This document shows positions 20,908 through 32,823 of a stretch of 64,000 nucleotides of DNA, one piece after another (positions within the stretch are counted from its first letter, which is position 1; every line of letters begins with the position of its first letter). The stretch spans positions 29,688,001-29,752,000 of the forward strand of contig CM066993.1 in NCBI GenBank assembly GCA_033977485.1. The letters are read 5' to 3'. Below the pieces are notes generated by a model. The model searched no databases and had not been told where the DNA came from. It saw only the letters and a program-made list of their open reading frames with translations. The stretch is from Hydrangea macrophylla. Taxonomy: Eukaryota; Streptophyta; Magnoliopsida; Cornales; Hydrangeaceae. The position numbers were made by a program, and so were the translations under genes.

Positions 20908-23900
20908 TGTGGACAATGTGAAATGGAGTTGTTCTGGCGTTTCCCTCAATAGTGTCCCGGGACAGATCCAAGGAACACACTTCAGGGAAACTAGAACTTC
21001 CTCAAGCTATCCTAGAGACAAAGAGTCACCACCTAATTTTTATCAGAAATTAGGAAACCCAAGTTTGACTAGCCTAAGATTGAATAAGGTTACTCGCCCG
21101 TCATCACAAGAAACAAGGTTCGGGGGTCCTGGTATGAGAGGGGAATGAGCCTAAGCAAGACTAAAGCACCCCTTCCTCGCCCTACCGAACGGTAGGCCTT
21201 GTTTCAAATATCCTTGTTCTTAACTCATAATAGGTGTTGTTTCCTCAAACATACTAGGTAATATATACATGGCAAAAGAAACATCTAATGAAAATCATTT
21301 CAAGAGATTAAATCAAGTAGTAGTCGGATGCACATGCAATACAAGAGAGAGGTATACTCACAGTGGCTAGTCTCGCCTGGGAGTGATGCAAGTAAAGGAA
21401 ACATGTCATGATATGCAAGAGGGAACAAGAAAACTTACATTGGGTTGACTCAAGCAGAGTTGTAAAAAGCAAAAGAAAGGAAACGTGTAATGCAATCATG
21501 CAACAATCCTAGATAAGATGTCTCTAACATATAAGCATATAAATGGGGACTATCCTAAAGGAATTGTGTCATAGAAAACAAAGTTGTAAACCAAGAAAAA
21601 AATCTAAGAGAAAGGGTAGAAATAGTACATGATAAATGGGTACTAAGCCACATGTAGACGAGGCAAGTCCACAAATCGAAGTCCAGTTCCACGTCATTCA
21701 ATTCTCTATACTAAGACACCAAGGAATACCCAAACATTGCAAAAATATAAACAAACAAATGATATGCATGATAAATAAGAACAAGATGTCATCAATTAAA
21801 ATTTCAGATTCAGCAACCTCTAATGAATCCTATCAACAGTGGTATTAAACATGAACTGGGTTAAAACCCTTTTTACAGAAAGTTAGATATACGCCTTAGG
21901 GAACTTCTCCAAAAAGTGGGACCTCATTACCATTTTTGAAGTTTGAGAAATAAGAGTTTCGGGAACAGTTGATCAGGACTGTCCACTGTTCTTCTAAAAA
22001 TCATAATTCATTTAACAAAAATCATGTAAGGCTTTATTTGGTGTCAAAAGAAAGCTATTCCATTGTAGTTTATGACAAAAATAATCCCATGGACATGTCA
22101 TGAACATAAGGTCTCTAAACAATTGTTTCAAACAGACTCTGTAATTCTAGAAATTTGTTATTATTTGACAAAGGAATGCAAAACACAATAGAAGTTCATG
22201 AATCATGTTAATCAAGTTAATCTAAGCTTTTGATCTCTCATCCATTTATCCTAGATGATTTGTAAATCAAGTTTTATTCATCGATTCTTGTTGAGTGATC
22301 AATGTATGACCATTTTGTATACATAATCATGATTGTACTTAAAAAATTCTGAAGTAGTTGTATCAACTTTAAATGCTTAGAAAATGATCTTAACTCGATC
22401 GCATGCTCACGATTTTACATTGGTATATAGATACATGAGTTAGGAATCATCCCCAAAAAGTGGATCATTGATAAATATTATAGATTTTCTAAAATTCAAG
22501 TACAAAGAGACTATGTTCAAATTTGTAAACCGATTTCTCAACAATTTCTAAAAAAAGCATATAAATCCTAATGATTCTCAAAATGGATCGACTGAAAGCT
22601 AATTCATCAAAGTTTACCCAGAAAATTTGATATCCATCAAACTATGGGTGGTGGACCAAATCTTATGGACAAAACCAATCTGGTTTGCTGAATTTGGACT
22701 AGTTCCTTTTAAAGTGTGAGAAAGATATCTTAGGTGATGGTTGAAGCTTATTAGAGAGATCAAACTCATAGATCAACTTAATTATCATGATTCCCAATCG
22801 ATTTAGCCCTCAAGTTCTACGAAGAACTCTAGATCATGGATCAAAGGGACTTACAAATATCCTATTGGAGATGAAATTCAATTAGAATTCTAGGTAATAG
22901 GAATAATCAAGAGATAGGAATAAACATAGGAATCATCCTTCTCATAGATCATACTTCCAAACCATCATAGAATTCTAAATAGATTCATATATATAATCAT
23001 GTATGCATGGATTTTAAACTAAAATAGAAGAATGAAATTCAAATTGAAAATCAAAGTAAAAATCAATCTCTAATTAAGAATTATCAACAAAATCAAAAGA
23101 GACTTGGATCTAGCTATGTGATTGTGTGAAGAACAAGGAAGAAGATGAGTGTTCTAACAAATAAAACAAAACAAAACTAGATCCAAATCTTATAGATCTA
23201 CACATACAAGTAGGAATTAGAGATGAATTATGATGTCTACCTCTTGGAGGATTCTCAATTATGTAATGAAGGTTGATTTGAAGAGTCTTCTTCTTCAAGT
23301 GTTCTTCAAGTTCTTCAAGCACTCATCCATGGAAGTTGAGGGAGACAATTAATGTCCAATTCTCTAATCTAATTATCTTGAGATTAGTTTTATGGGAATT
23401 TCATTCATAATTAAATCATCTCTCTAGAAATCTCTCAAATTGAAAGTATTTGTGAGTACATCTTCAAGTATATTAAAGGTGTACTTAAGGCTTCTTCAAT
23501 ATATTCCAAGATCATCCAAGATGATCTCTAGATGATCTCATAATAGATGTATGAGATCTATATATAGAGTTTTGAAAACTTAACTCTTAACTTTTAAAGT
23601 TAAAATAGGGATTTTAAAGATCAGAAAAGTTTTAAAATGGCTATTTCGATGCCTAAACGCATCTTCTGGGCAATTTCCTCGCAGTGGGAAGCCTCTGGAA
23701 GAGTCTGGAACTCAAAAAGCTTAATAGAGGGAGTACATGTGAGGTGGTAGCTTAGGTGGGACCCGCCACCCCCTTTGTGAGACCTGCCATCTACTATTTA
23801 TGCTCCCCTGGTTGCCTTTATGTCCTGTTTCAAATATTATGTGCACTGCTTTTCCATATTTTTGTAAAAATGCTTTTTGGTGTCCAAAATCGTTCGTTTT

Positions 23901-24338
23901 ACGTACCGTTGGAAATTTGTCAAGTTGAATTTTAGTATAAAAAAATTCCAGGAGGTTTTGAAATGAAATTGAAGCTCAATTGAAGCCCGGAAGTCTTCCG
24001 AAACTTTTGTCATCTTTTTGAAATCAAACGATTTCTTTTTCAAATTTACTTTTCAATGTGCATCGATTTTGAACTTTTCTTTGAATTTGAATCTCTGGAT
24101 ACCTAGAATACTGCATTTAGAACATTTCATTTTCATATAACCCTGAGTGAATAAGAATTCCGAGAGACGATTTTGACAAAATCGAGATGGCTTTTCTGAA
24201 CTTGAAGTCACTTTCCGAAGTTTGATCTTTTGATTGTGTGGAATCTAGTACCTTCCACGGGGTACTTTTCATCATCAAATCCTCCAAGACGTTGTCCACC
24301 CTAAATCCTATCAGTGTGGTCTAAATTGGGCGTCTACA
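20908..24338 (-). mobile_element. 5' LTR of element B
   Basis: It starts on the minus strand with TGTAGACGCCCAA (24338) and ends CCACA next to the PBS (20908), 3.43 kb. The U5 part has the Tat LTR words seen in elements A and E: GGTGCTTTAGTC, AGGCTCATTCCCCTCTCATACC, ACCCCCGAACC and TTAGGTGGTGACTCTTTG. A TATA box CTATATATAG lies at 23558-23567. I see no gene in it. The outer end coincides exactly with the broken protease of element E. TSD candidates could not be confirmed because the other end is missing. Confidence 0.75.
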
Positions 24339-24339
24339 C

Positions 24340-25026
24340 ATATCTATTTGGAGCTTGCTTATGCTTTCCACAAACCACAGGCAGGCAATCCTTAAAGCTT
24401 TGAACCATCGTGATGTGCCTATTGATACTAGTCCCGAAAGTTGGTGGCCCGGATTAAGCCTATGGTGGAGACCCCGATCATATCCTTCACTTATAAGGAC
24501 CTTTCTCCCGAAGACCTTGTCATAATAGGCCTCTCCACATCACCGTTCAGACTTTGGGAATGAGGGTCCCGGTTGTTCTAATTGATAATGGGTCTGCACT
24601 CAATGTTTGTCCTGTGCAAAACTTACAAGCCTTAGGTATTTCAATGAACAAGCTGCAAGTCTCAAACTAGTCCATCCGTGCTTATGATAATACTCAGAGG
24701 AAGGTGGTCAGGGTGTTGAATTTGCAAATCGCTGTTAGGCCTGTGAACGGGAATGTAGAGTTTCAAGTGATCGACATAACCTGTTTTTGTGAAGACCGTG
24801 GTTGCATGATATGTGGGCTGTACCTTCAACCCTTCACCAAAAGATCAAGATGGTAGTAGAAAATCATATAGTGTTTCTGTTTAGGGATTTTGGGAATCGT
24901 ACTGCTCAAGATGGAGTCGCGTTGGAGATAAAGTTGCCTGAGCAAGGTCCTACTCTTGGGGCTATCAAGCTCGACAAAATTAATGTTTTGGGAATGGAAG
25001 AGCCATTAGGGAAGATTGCATCGTAC
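24340..25026 (+). pseudogene. Protease of element E, N-terminally truncated
   Basis: It begins at once with the lead-in TNHRQAILKALNHRDVPIDTSPES, matching element A's protease lead-in, with no gag before it. The active site reads VPVVLIDNGSALNVCPVQ (Asp-Asn-Gly). A frameshift follows near 24780; the frame 24802-25026 gives the later part (VPSTLHQKIKMV, ending LGKIASY). The gene is cut at 25026 by a solo LTR, after which the same frame resumes in the G-patch at 26525. It matures Gag-Pol in live relatives. Confidence 0.75.
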
Positions 25027-26524
25027 TGATCGGCGACGAATATGTTACCGTTTATAGTCCTAAAAATACATTTTGTTAGCCCATTTCATGTAGTTATTAG
25101 TGTTTTTTTAATAAGTATTCTAAATTTTGTAGGTTTTGGAGCTTTAACTTGAAAATGCACAAAAATCCAATGATTAGTGGCTTTGGATGTCATTCTGGGC
25201 TCAAACGGTGATTCCGGTGAAAGCTGAATGCAGTAGTAGCCTCGAAAAATTGCATTTTTGACAAGGAATACTTCAGATTTGAGAAATTGCTCTAGAGATA
25301 TAAAATGTAGATCTTCGAGTTACAGACGCGTGGCCGTAAACGCAGAGTTAATACAAGATCTGAGTCAAAAGTTATCAAAATTCTACAATCAGTGCGCAAA
25401 GCAGCAAAATTTTTTAGAAAAGTTAGAAAATGGCGTGGTCGCTGGAGCGACCCGCACATGTGATCTGGGCGAGTAACCCATTGAAAAAGTCAAAGTCACG
25501 TATTTCAAGGTCCTGAAGAGCCTTGTGCGAATCGAATTGGCTGAATACGTCCAGAAACGTAAAAACAGCAGCTTTAGTGCGATTTGCCTTAGGAAAGCTT
25601 CCTAAATCCTTCCAAACTCTATATAAATCATATTCTAAATTAATTTTGTGGTTACAAATCATTACACAACAATATACACATCCATATACAACAAAACTTT
25701 CAGCTATTGAAGAGAAAAAAGCAAGGAGAAGAAGAAGAAGACCAATGATTCCCATGGCCTCCTCCATCAACCTCTTGGCCATCTTCAATTCTATGGCCGC
25801 TTAAATCAAGATCTAGGGTTTCAATGAAACCCTAGCCAAGTAATAGGGTGTATTTTATGCTTTCTTTTAGATTTATTATGTATGGATGATGATTACATGT
25901 TTAGAGGATTTTAATAATAAAATCGAACTTCTATTGATTAAATCATTGCTTTCAAAATCTATTCTTGTCTTAGATCTATTTTGAATGTGATGTACTCAAT
26001 GATCTATATTTGCTATGCTTGTATGGATTATTTACATGTAATGGTGCTTAATTGAATTGTGCTATCAAGTATCGAATAGTCCATGCCTAGGTTAGACGGA
26101 TTATGCCACAACCATAGTTTAGTGTGGAATAGTTCGTGCTAACCGAAGATGGATTATGTTGGTGCTTGAACCATAGTTATCTTCTTGATGGAGGAATTGG
26201 GCTTGTAGCTACAATTCCCCACTAAATAAGCTAATTGAACTCATAAATACCCTTATTTTGAAGTAATGGTGGATTTGCAGTCCTAGTTTCCCTAAACATA
26301 TTTATAAAAACAATTTTTAATTGCTTCATAATTTAGATTTATTTTTCTTGTTCTTAGTTTAATAAAATCAAAATCAAAATCCGTTTTCCTTAATTAACTA
26401 AATTTAGGTTTAAAATTAAAGTATTTTAGTAATTCAATCTCTGTGGGTTCGACCTTTACTTTCACTACTACAAATCTTTAGAAAAGTAAAGTATACTTTT
26501 TATATCTTGATTCTGACAGTATCA
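25027..26524 (+). mobile_element. Solo LTR, Athila-type, inside element E pol
   Basis: It starts TGATCGG and ends GTATCA, 1498 bp. It aligns with the solo LTR at 1288-2597 and with element C LTRs; the inner landmarks (TATA at 25619-25628, AAGAAGAAGAAG near 25730, ATAGTTATCTTCTTGATGG near 26176) are all present. The flanks CGTAC (25022-25026) and CACAC (26525-26529) differ by two transitions. Treating one of them as a duplicated 5 bp target puts the protease and G-patch back in one frame, which supports the boundary. Its GC-rich island (GGTCGCTGGAGCGACCC) is at about 25437-25475. No PBS or polypurine tract. Confidence 0.85.
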
Positions 26525-27360
26525 CACACCTTGATGATTATGCAAATCCCATGATAGCTCCTTTTATGAATAAGATGAAGTTCTTCCCGGTCATGGGCTT
26601 AGGCCATAGGCAGCAAGGTATAACCAGTTTTCCAAATTTTGTTGGGCAAAAAAAAACAAGAATGGTTTGGGGTATACACCAACAAAGGGGAAAGCTAACA
26701 AGTCTTAAGTCACCGGACCTCTCAAGAAGACTCTCAATGGTTCTTTCGCCTAGGAAAGGGAAGACTTTTACTACTGTGGCTTCCCAAAGCCTTGGTATGA
26801 CCATGGTATAAAGAAGTGGATCCCCAATTTTGAGATTTTCTTTGACTGTGAGCCATTAGGAGAGGAGCAGTGGTACAAGGTTATAGAAGAGGGACAAGCT
26901 AAAGAGACCATTCAAGCAGATTGGGCTGAGAACATTGATCAAGGATCTATGAAGTTGCTGTTGGGGGATGGACCTAAGGATAAGAAAGACTTGGAGCAAG
27001 AGGTGATGGCACTGCAAGGGGAAAAGATGTACATCTTCAAATTCATCATGGAAACCAAGAAAAAGCTCAAGAATTGGAAGTATGAGGAAGCACCGCTCCC
27101 AAAAGGGGACTTTTCTAAAGTTTGTGAGTTTGTAACCGGATCCACGCCTGTTAGTAGACCGGAAGTTTTTTATTCTGTTTTTGAGTCTGTTACTATAGGT
27201 AAGAAGCCTGATGAGTCTGATGTGAAGTCTACTATCGAGTCTATTAAAAATTTCCCTGCTATTAATAAAATGAACCCCAATTTCGCTTACTTCGACGTGT
27301 CTAATTCTAAATGCATGGTTCCTAACAAAATAATGAAATCCCTACTGATTAAAAAAGATT
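26525..27360 (+). pseudogene. G-patch and RT-proximal linker of element E
   Basis: The G-patch reads MNKMKFFPVMGLGHRQQG near 26566-26620, with the usual PG changed to PV. It is followed by a second aromatic segment around 26780-26880 (PWYDHGIKKWIPNFEI-like, over frames) and a linker 26949-27360 with KKKLKNWKYEEAPLPKGDF. Stops interrupt the region between 26811 and 26949. It corresponds to 6629-7258 of element A on the other strand. Confidence 0.65.
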
Positions 27361-27379
27361 AATTGAAAAAGATGAAAAT

Positions 27380-28310
27380 AAATCAGTTTAAAAGGTAGTG
27401 GAAGATACTTTGTCAATAAACCTAGGAACTGAGGAGGATCCCTAAGAGGTCCAAGTCGGTTCAACTCTTAATTAATGTGAAAGACCATAATTGACTGCTT
27501 TACTTAGAGAATCTAAAGACGTTTTTGCTTGGTCCTATGAGGACATGCCTAGAATCGACCCTGAAATTGTCCAACACAAAACTCCACTTTTTTCTGAATC
27601 TAAACCTATAAAACAAAAATTGAGGCGAATGAGACCAAGCTGGCGCTCAAAATTAAGGAAGAGGTTGAAAAGTATTTGCAAGCTAGTTTCCTAATCGTGA
27701 CCAAGTATCTGGAGTGGGTGGCTGATATAGTACCTGTGCTAAAGAAAGATGGTAGAGTGCGTATGTGCGTAGGCTTTCAAGATCTTAACATAGATAGCCC
27801 TAAAGACGACTTTCCACTCTCGCATATAGATGTTCTAGTTGATAATACCGCTGGGCACGCACTATTATTATTTTCAAGTTACAATCAAATACTCCTTGCA
27901 TCAGAGGATAGAGAAAAGACCACCTTTATCACACATTGGGATACATTCTGCTACAGAGTAATGCCGTTTGGGTTAAAAAATGCTGGGGCTACATACCAAA
28001 GGGCTGCTACTATATTGCTGCATGATATGATTCACAAGGAAGTAGAAGTGTATGTAGATGATATGATAGTAAAAGCAAAGGAGAGAGGAGATCACATAAG
28101 GGTGTTGAGGAAATTCTTTAAGAGATTGAGGTAGTTTAAGATGAGGTTGAACCCAAAGAAGTGTGCATTTGGAGTAACCGCAGGAAAATTATTAGGGTTC
28201 TTGATCACCAAAAGAGGTATAGAAGTAGACCTTGCTACGATCAAAGCGATTCTAGATATGAAACCACCTAGGTCAAAGAAGGATGTAAGGAGTTTCCTAT
28301 AAAAATCCAA
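27380..28310 (+). pseudogene. Reverse transcriptase of element E
   Basis: The entry motif DVFAWSYEDMPRIDPEIVQHK is at 27521, then KPIKQKLRRMRP. The core runs from 27676: RVRMCVGFQDLNIDSPKDDF, TTFITHWDTFCYRVMPFGLK, NAGATYQRA, and the catalytic EVYVDDMIVK near 28045-28075. The thumb continues after a stop at 28135 (MRLNPKKCAFGV, LLGFLITKRGIEVD). A frameshift lies at about 27680, and four residues of the MDGFSGYN segment are missing. The catalytic Asp pair is kept, but the gene is not open. Confidence 0.8.
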
Positions 28311-29480
28311 TTCATAAGCCACTTTATTTCAAAGTTGACCACCACCTATGAGTAGTTCTTTAAAATATTAAAGAAGGAGGAGAAATTTGAGTGGAGTGAA
28401 CCTTGTCAGAAAGCCTTTGAGAAAGTCCAAACCTACCTGCAGAACCCACCTATTTTATCACCGCCTGTCAAAGGCAAACCCTTGCTTTTGTACCTGACAG
28501 TAACTGAGGATGCCATAGGATATATGCTAGCTCAAGAGGACAATGAGGGCCATGTCGAGAAAGCCATATACTACCTGAGTAAGAGGATGGTCGGATATGA
28601 AGTCAAGTACACACCGTTAAAGAAAACATGTTGGGCCTTAGTTTCCTACTGACTTAGGCACTATATGTTATCTTTTCCTGTATTACTCAGCCTAAATGGA
28701 CCAGCTAAAGTACCTATTTGAGAAGCCTGCACTAATTGGAAGGATGGCTCGTTGGACTCTAATGCTCTCAAAATTCGATCTAAAGTATGTCGTGAGAAAA
28801 TCCAACAAAGTGAGAGCGATAGCAGAATTCCTAGATGACCAGGCGATAGAAGGGGATGATGCTAAAGAATTCTCATTTCCCAATGAGGACCTCATGGTCA
28901 TTAGTCAAGAGACATGGAGGTATATTTTGATAGAGCCGCTAATTAGAACGGATATGGAGTTGGGATAGTGCTAGTATCTTCGGATGGTGCTCATGCGCCA
29001 TTCGTTGTTAAGCTAAACATTGATATCACTAATAATGTTAGTGAATATGAGGCTTGCACAATTGGACTGGAAATGGCCCTAGGACTAGGGCAAAGAGGGT
29101 TGAAGTGTTTGGGGATTCTAATTTGATAATTCCATAAGCTAGATGGGACTAGAAAGTGAAGGAAGAAAAACAAAAGCCTTATCATGAGTATCTGGAGAGT
29201 TTGTAGGCAAAGTTCAAAGAAATCACATTCTTCTACCTACCTTGGGACGAGAACTAATTCACAGACGCTTTAGCCACCCTAGGCTCGATGATAGAAATAC
29301 ATATTGGAATAACCATGAGACCCTTGATCATAGAAAGAAGAGAGAACCCATCCTACTATTGTGCTACTAACCTAGAGGATGAAAAGGAGTTACCTTGGTA
29401 TAGTGACATTTGGATATTCATACATGAGGATACCCTGAGGGAGCTATGGAAAAAGATAAGAGAGCAATAAGGATGTTATT
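28311..29480 (+). pseudogene. RNase H domains of element E
   Basis: The RT-linked RNase H is recognisable as FEWSEPCQKAFEKVQTYLQNPP, AIYYLSKRMVGYEVKYTPLK and LSFPVL (28390-28690), then MDQLKYLFEKPAL and FDLKYVVRKSNKVRAIAEF (28696-28860). The second RNase H at about 28915-29160 has LVSSDGAHAPF and EYEACTIGLEMALGL spread over frames. The linker at 29170-29470 has MIEIHIGITM and LPWYSDIWIFIHEDTL. Many stops. The order equals elements A and B. Confidence 0.75.
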
Positions 29481-30622
29481 AGCCAATTTATCATACATGG
29501 AGGGGAATTGTACTGAAGATCAAACATAGAAAGGAACCTCAAATGTAAAGCTGAGAGGCTGATGGAGTAAATTCACACAAGGGTATGTGGCCCTCCTATG
29601 AATGGACACATGTTAGCAAAGAAAATAGTGAGGCTGGGATACTACTAGTCCACCATGGAATATGACTGTTATAAGTACGTAAGGAGCTGTCACCGTTGTC
29701 AGATCCATACGAATCTTATGCACACCGCACGGTCAGAACTCTATAGCCTCACTACGCCTTAGCCATTCTCAGTATGGGGTTAGATATAAATGGAGAAGTG
29801 ATACCAAAGTCATTGTATGGGAACAGATACATAGTAGTAGCTATCGATTACTTTACAAAGTGGGTGGAAGCGGCATCCTATATAAAGGTAGAAGCTAAGG
29901 ACGTAGCTAGATTCATCAAGCATAATTTCATATGTCGGTATGGGGTCCCTCACAAGATCATATATGATAATGGGTCGCAATTCAAGGCTGGGGGACTAGC
30001 ACTACTGGAATAGTATAAGATTGCCCCCCATAAGTCATCACCTTATAGGCCACAGACCAACGGGGCAGTAGAAGTCGCAAATAAGAATGTAAAGGCGATA
30101 TTACAAAAGATGATAGACACATATAAAGATTGGCATGAGAAGTTACCGTTCTCCTTATGGGGATATAGGACATCTATGAGGACATCCACTGGAGCCACGC
30201 TATACTCATCGGTGTATAGGATGGAGTCTGTATTGCCAACAGAACTAGAAATACCATCCTTGAGGGTAATGGCTGAATGTGAGGTAAAGGAACCCCAATG
30301 GTTGAGGGAAAGATATGAAGAGCTGGAACTAATAGATGAAAAGAGATTAGAAGCACTAAGCCACATTTGAGAGTATCAACAAAGGATAGCTAGAGCTTAT
30401 AACAAGAAGGTTCGCTTAAGGACAGTTATTGAGGGTGAACTAGTCTTAAAGGAATTACGAGTGCCAATTTTTGATCCAAGAGGGAAGTTTAAGCCCAATT
30501 GGGTTGGACCCTACCTAGTTAAGACCATTCTCAAAGGGGGAGCAGCCTACTTAACAAACCTAGATGGCCTTGAGTTCAAAGAACCCATTAATCTAGATCA
30601 CCTCAAAAAGTACTATGCTTAG
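29481..30622 (+). pseudogene. Integrase of element E
   Basis: The N-terminal zinc-binding part is near 29590-29720 (MNGHMLAKKIV, CHRCQIHTNLMHT). The core has NRYIVVAIDYFTKWVEAAS (first Asp), HKIIYDNGSQFKAGG (second Asp) and PQTNGAVEVANKNVKAIL (Glu), so all three catalytic positions are kept, unlike in elements A and B. The C-terminal part continues with RERYEELELIDEKRLEALSHI, a stop at 30368, then YQQRIARAYNKKVRLR, GKFKPNWVGPYLV and INLDHLKKYYA, ending at a TAG at 30620-30622. No chromodomain follows, as expected for Tat. Stops near 29774 and 30012 also break it. Confidence 0.85.
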
Positions 30623-30654
30623 CCTACCCATGCACATCTAACCTGAACTACGTA

Positions 30655-30815
30655 AATAGATCTGATTCCCGCTAGGGGATACATAGGCAGCCTAGAAATA
30701 GGTTCGGTCCAAGTCCTTAAGCTATTCCCATTTGTTTGTTACACTAGGGGCAAGCCTTTCCCAATCATGATCTCCTTTACCTATCCCTATACTAGGGGCA
30801 ACCCCCCATCTTGAA
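30655..30815 (+). repeat. Conserved post-integrase words of element E
   Basis: GATTCCCGCTAGGGGATAC followed by ATAGGCAGCC near 30663-30695, then ACTAGGGGCAAG (30746) and ACTAGGGGCAAC (30791). They match the blocks after integrase in elements A and B. A related GGAATATGTAGGCAGC block lies at 54098-54112, close to the 3' LTR. Confidence 0.65.
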
Positions 30816-31164
30816 GCCTAACTCTTCTTTGAAAAAGGGCTAGCCCCATCTTTAAACCAAACTTTAATGTAAATTTCAGGGAAAAGATTCAGGCGTGCAC
30901 TCAAAAGACTAAAATAAAGTGGCCTGGATCAATAATTTCAAGCATGATAAGATTGGCATAACAAAGAATAAGTGAAAAGCTGAAAGTAGACCAAATAAGG
31001 AGAATCCTCAAAACTAAAGTTTAATTGATTGAAGTTTTATTTCACTACTAAAAGATAAAGCAAAAGCTAAAAAGTAAATGAAAAGAAGAATCTATGCTAT
31101 TCTAAAGATTAGCCTTGAAAAAACAGAGTCGGAGGTTTCTTCATTCCTTTGGTCGTTTTCTATT
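30816..31164. other. Non-coding spacer after integrase of element E
   Basis: A-rich, no ORF or repeat that I can support. Confidence 0.4.
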
Positions 31165-32255
31165 TTATCTCTTCTCTTTCTGTATGGCTTTGATTACATC
31201 TTTTGATGGAGCAAGAGAGAAGGATTCCTTGTTATGTTTTATGAATTTGCACAATTCCCAATGCTTCTTAAAATAAGGGATGTCTAAGGCTTTATGAGCA
31301 ATTTTCTTCGAAATCCTGAGAGGATGGATAGGATCTTCTTGAATGTGATTGAATTGACGAAGAATTTGGCTGGGAAGATAAAAGGACCATATATGGAGAC
31401 CAGGAATGCTAACGCCCAAAATTGAGCGTGTAATGAAAGTAGAGGTCTTGATCTTCCACCACTTGATATTCCATTGAATGTCCCCATGAGTAAAGCCGTG
31501 GAACCAAATAGTCCAATCTTGCATAGATTCATGGAGATGATCAATTTCCTAAGTATGATAGAGGGTAGAGAAGATGGATAAATGCCTGGGAGGACCCATG
31601 AGTTTAGTTCTTTCAAGAAGCCATACCTACAGCAAGATCATGAACCCATAGAAGTTTTCTACAGAGCGTGTTGAAGTCTTATCTAATTCGATTATAGTTT
31701 CAACTAAGAAGATCATCATTGGATTCTTTCCCTTGCTTACCACTAAGGCTACGTTGATAAGCTTCAAGTCTGCCATGGTAGTACCATCATTGAAAAGGAA
31801 GTGGGCAAGCGTGTACCAAGCAAGAATACCCCGTCTGTGTTCACGAACAATGGTAGGATTATCCGAGGAAAAGAACTTGAAGAGGGAAATAGTAAGACAA
31901 GACCCCCTACAATGAGATCATCGCATTCAGGAAGAGTCAGCCCGCTTAATGATGACAATAAGGAAGAATACTTGGATTGATGAGAAGGAAGCACGAGTTC
32001 AAATTCACATTCATAGCCTAGCATAACGAAGAATTCTTCAAGGGTTTGGCATAGCTCCTCACAATTGAATCAAAAAACATGATATTTAGGATCCCAATAA
32101 GAGATCGTAGCTTCCATAAAATTTCTTTGAGGCCTCAGCTGATGAAGAGAGAATAGACTATCCAAACCAAAAGGTTGGAAGTAAACACGATCAAGACCGC
32201 AGAATGCATCCATCCATTTTAAGAGAGCATGAACCATGATAGTTTCCATTAAAAG
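31165..32255 (-). pseudogene. Antisense DUF7745/plant-mobile-domain-like gene of element E
   Basis: The start near 32252 (METIMVHALLKWMDAF) leads into FGLDSLFSLHQLRPQRNFMEATISYWDPKYHVF, the same signature as at 1-264 and 13547-13816. After a stop it continues in frame with CQTLEEFFVMLG and SSLLSSLSGL. The C-terminal half, in another frame (31524-31165), has MQDWTIWFHGFTHGDIQWNIKWWKI, LPSQILRQFNHIQ and HPLRI, the typical DUF7745 end, where the ILRQF motif is well kept. At least one frameshift lies between 31770 and 31524. It is the most complete of the three copies. A TATA-like box at 32302-32310 lies about 50 bp upstream of the ATG, with a word cluster upstream of it. Confidence 0.7.
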
Positions 32256-32301
32256 GAGGTTTTTAGGATGAATAGGAATGAAAAGAGGGGAGTTTCTAGG
32301 G

Positions 32302-32495
32302 CTTATATAGAGTATCAAGTCGAGTTTGGGAAGAATTGGGAGTCCAAAGTCAGAAAGAAGTCCAAAAATTACCAAAATTCATCAAAAGTTGCAAAATTAT
32401 TTGAGAGCCATGGTGGCAGTCATGTGATTGCCACGTGACACTCTTGTGTGCCATATAGGTCCTTTGAGTGCTGCATAGCACCCTTGAGTGCCATA
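32302..32495 (-). promoter_or_regulatory. Putative promoter of the antisense DUF7745-like gene
   Basis: A TATA box CTATATAAG (minus strand, 32310-32302) follows a cluster at about 32403-32495 of the words GGCACTC, GAGTGC, TGGCACAC, and GCCACCATGGCTCTC (minus strand). The arrangement (word cluster, about 100 bp, TATA) is the one seen in the Tat LTR promoter at 54853-55080. Confidence 0.5.
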
Positions 32496-32823
32496 ATGGC
32501 CCCCTTTTCACCCCTCCTTTGTGTAGACACATCCTTGTGCATTTTCGTTGGTTTTAGGCCTCCTTTTTGAGTCCGAACGGACATTTTTGTTAGTTCAAGT
32601 CCTGTTATGTGTGTGAGAAGTCCTATTGGGTGTTTTAAATCATTCATTCCTAATCATGAAAGAGTAATAAGAGTCTTAAAAAGTCCCCCAAAGGGAGAAT
32701 GCTATTCATACAATTGAAGTAAGAGTTCGAATGGAAATATAAGAATGAAATCCATGAGTACAATCCATAAGTTAAGTATAGTCATCCATAGTAGTACAAG
32801 GAAAGTAAAGATAGATCATATAG
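32496..32823. other. Spacer between the two antisense genes
   Basis: No ORF or repeat supported. TGTAGACAC at 32522 resembles a Tat LTR start but the following sequence does not match. Confidence 0.4.

Larger units (their letters stand above)
13346..24338 (-). mobile_element. Element B: Tat-lineage Ty3/gypsy with internal deletions and no 3' LTR
   Basis: On the minus strand: LTR 24338-20908, PBS 20904-20888, gag, a fragment of RT, RNase H, archaeal-type RNase H, integrase, duplicated non-coding blocks, and an opposite-strand PMD-like ORF. Protease, G-patch and the start of RT are missing at a junction near 17510, and the rest of RT near 17300. No second copy of the 20908-24338 LTR is found on the left side, where element A's LTR begins. 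The right end abuts a truncated protease gene of element E on the other strand. It is related to element A but diverged in LTR and gag. Confidence 0.8.

Noticed and set aside
32522..32535. TGTAGACACATCC as a Tat LTR start
   Set aside because: Only the first nine bases match; the following sequence has no LTR similarity and lies upstream of an antisense gene.
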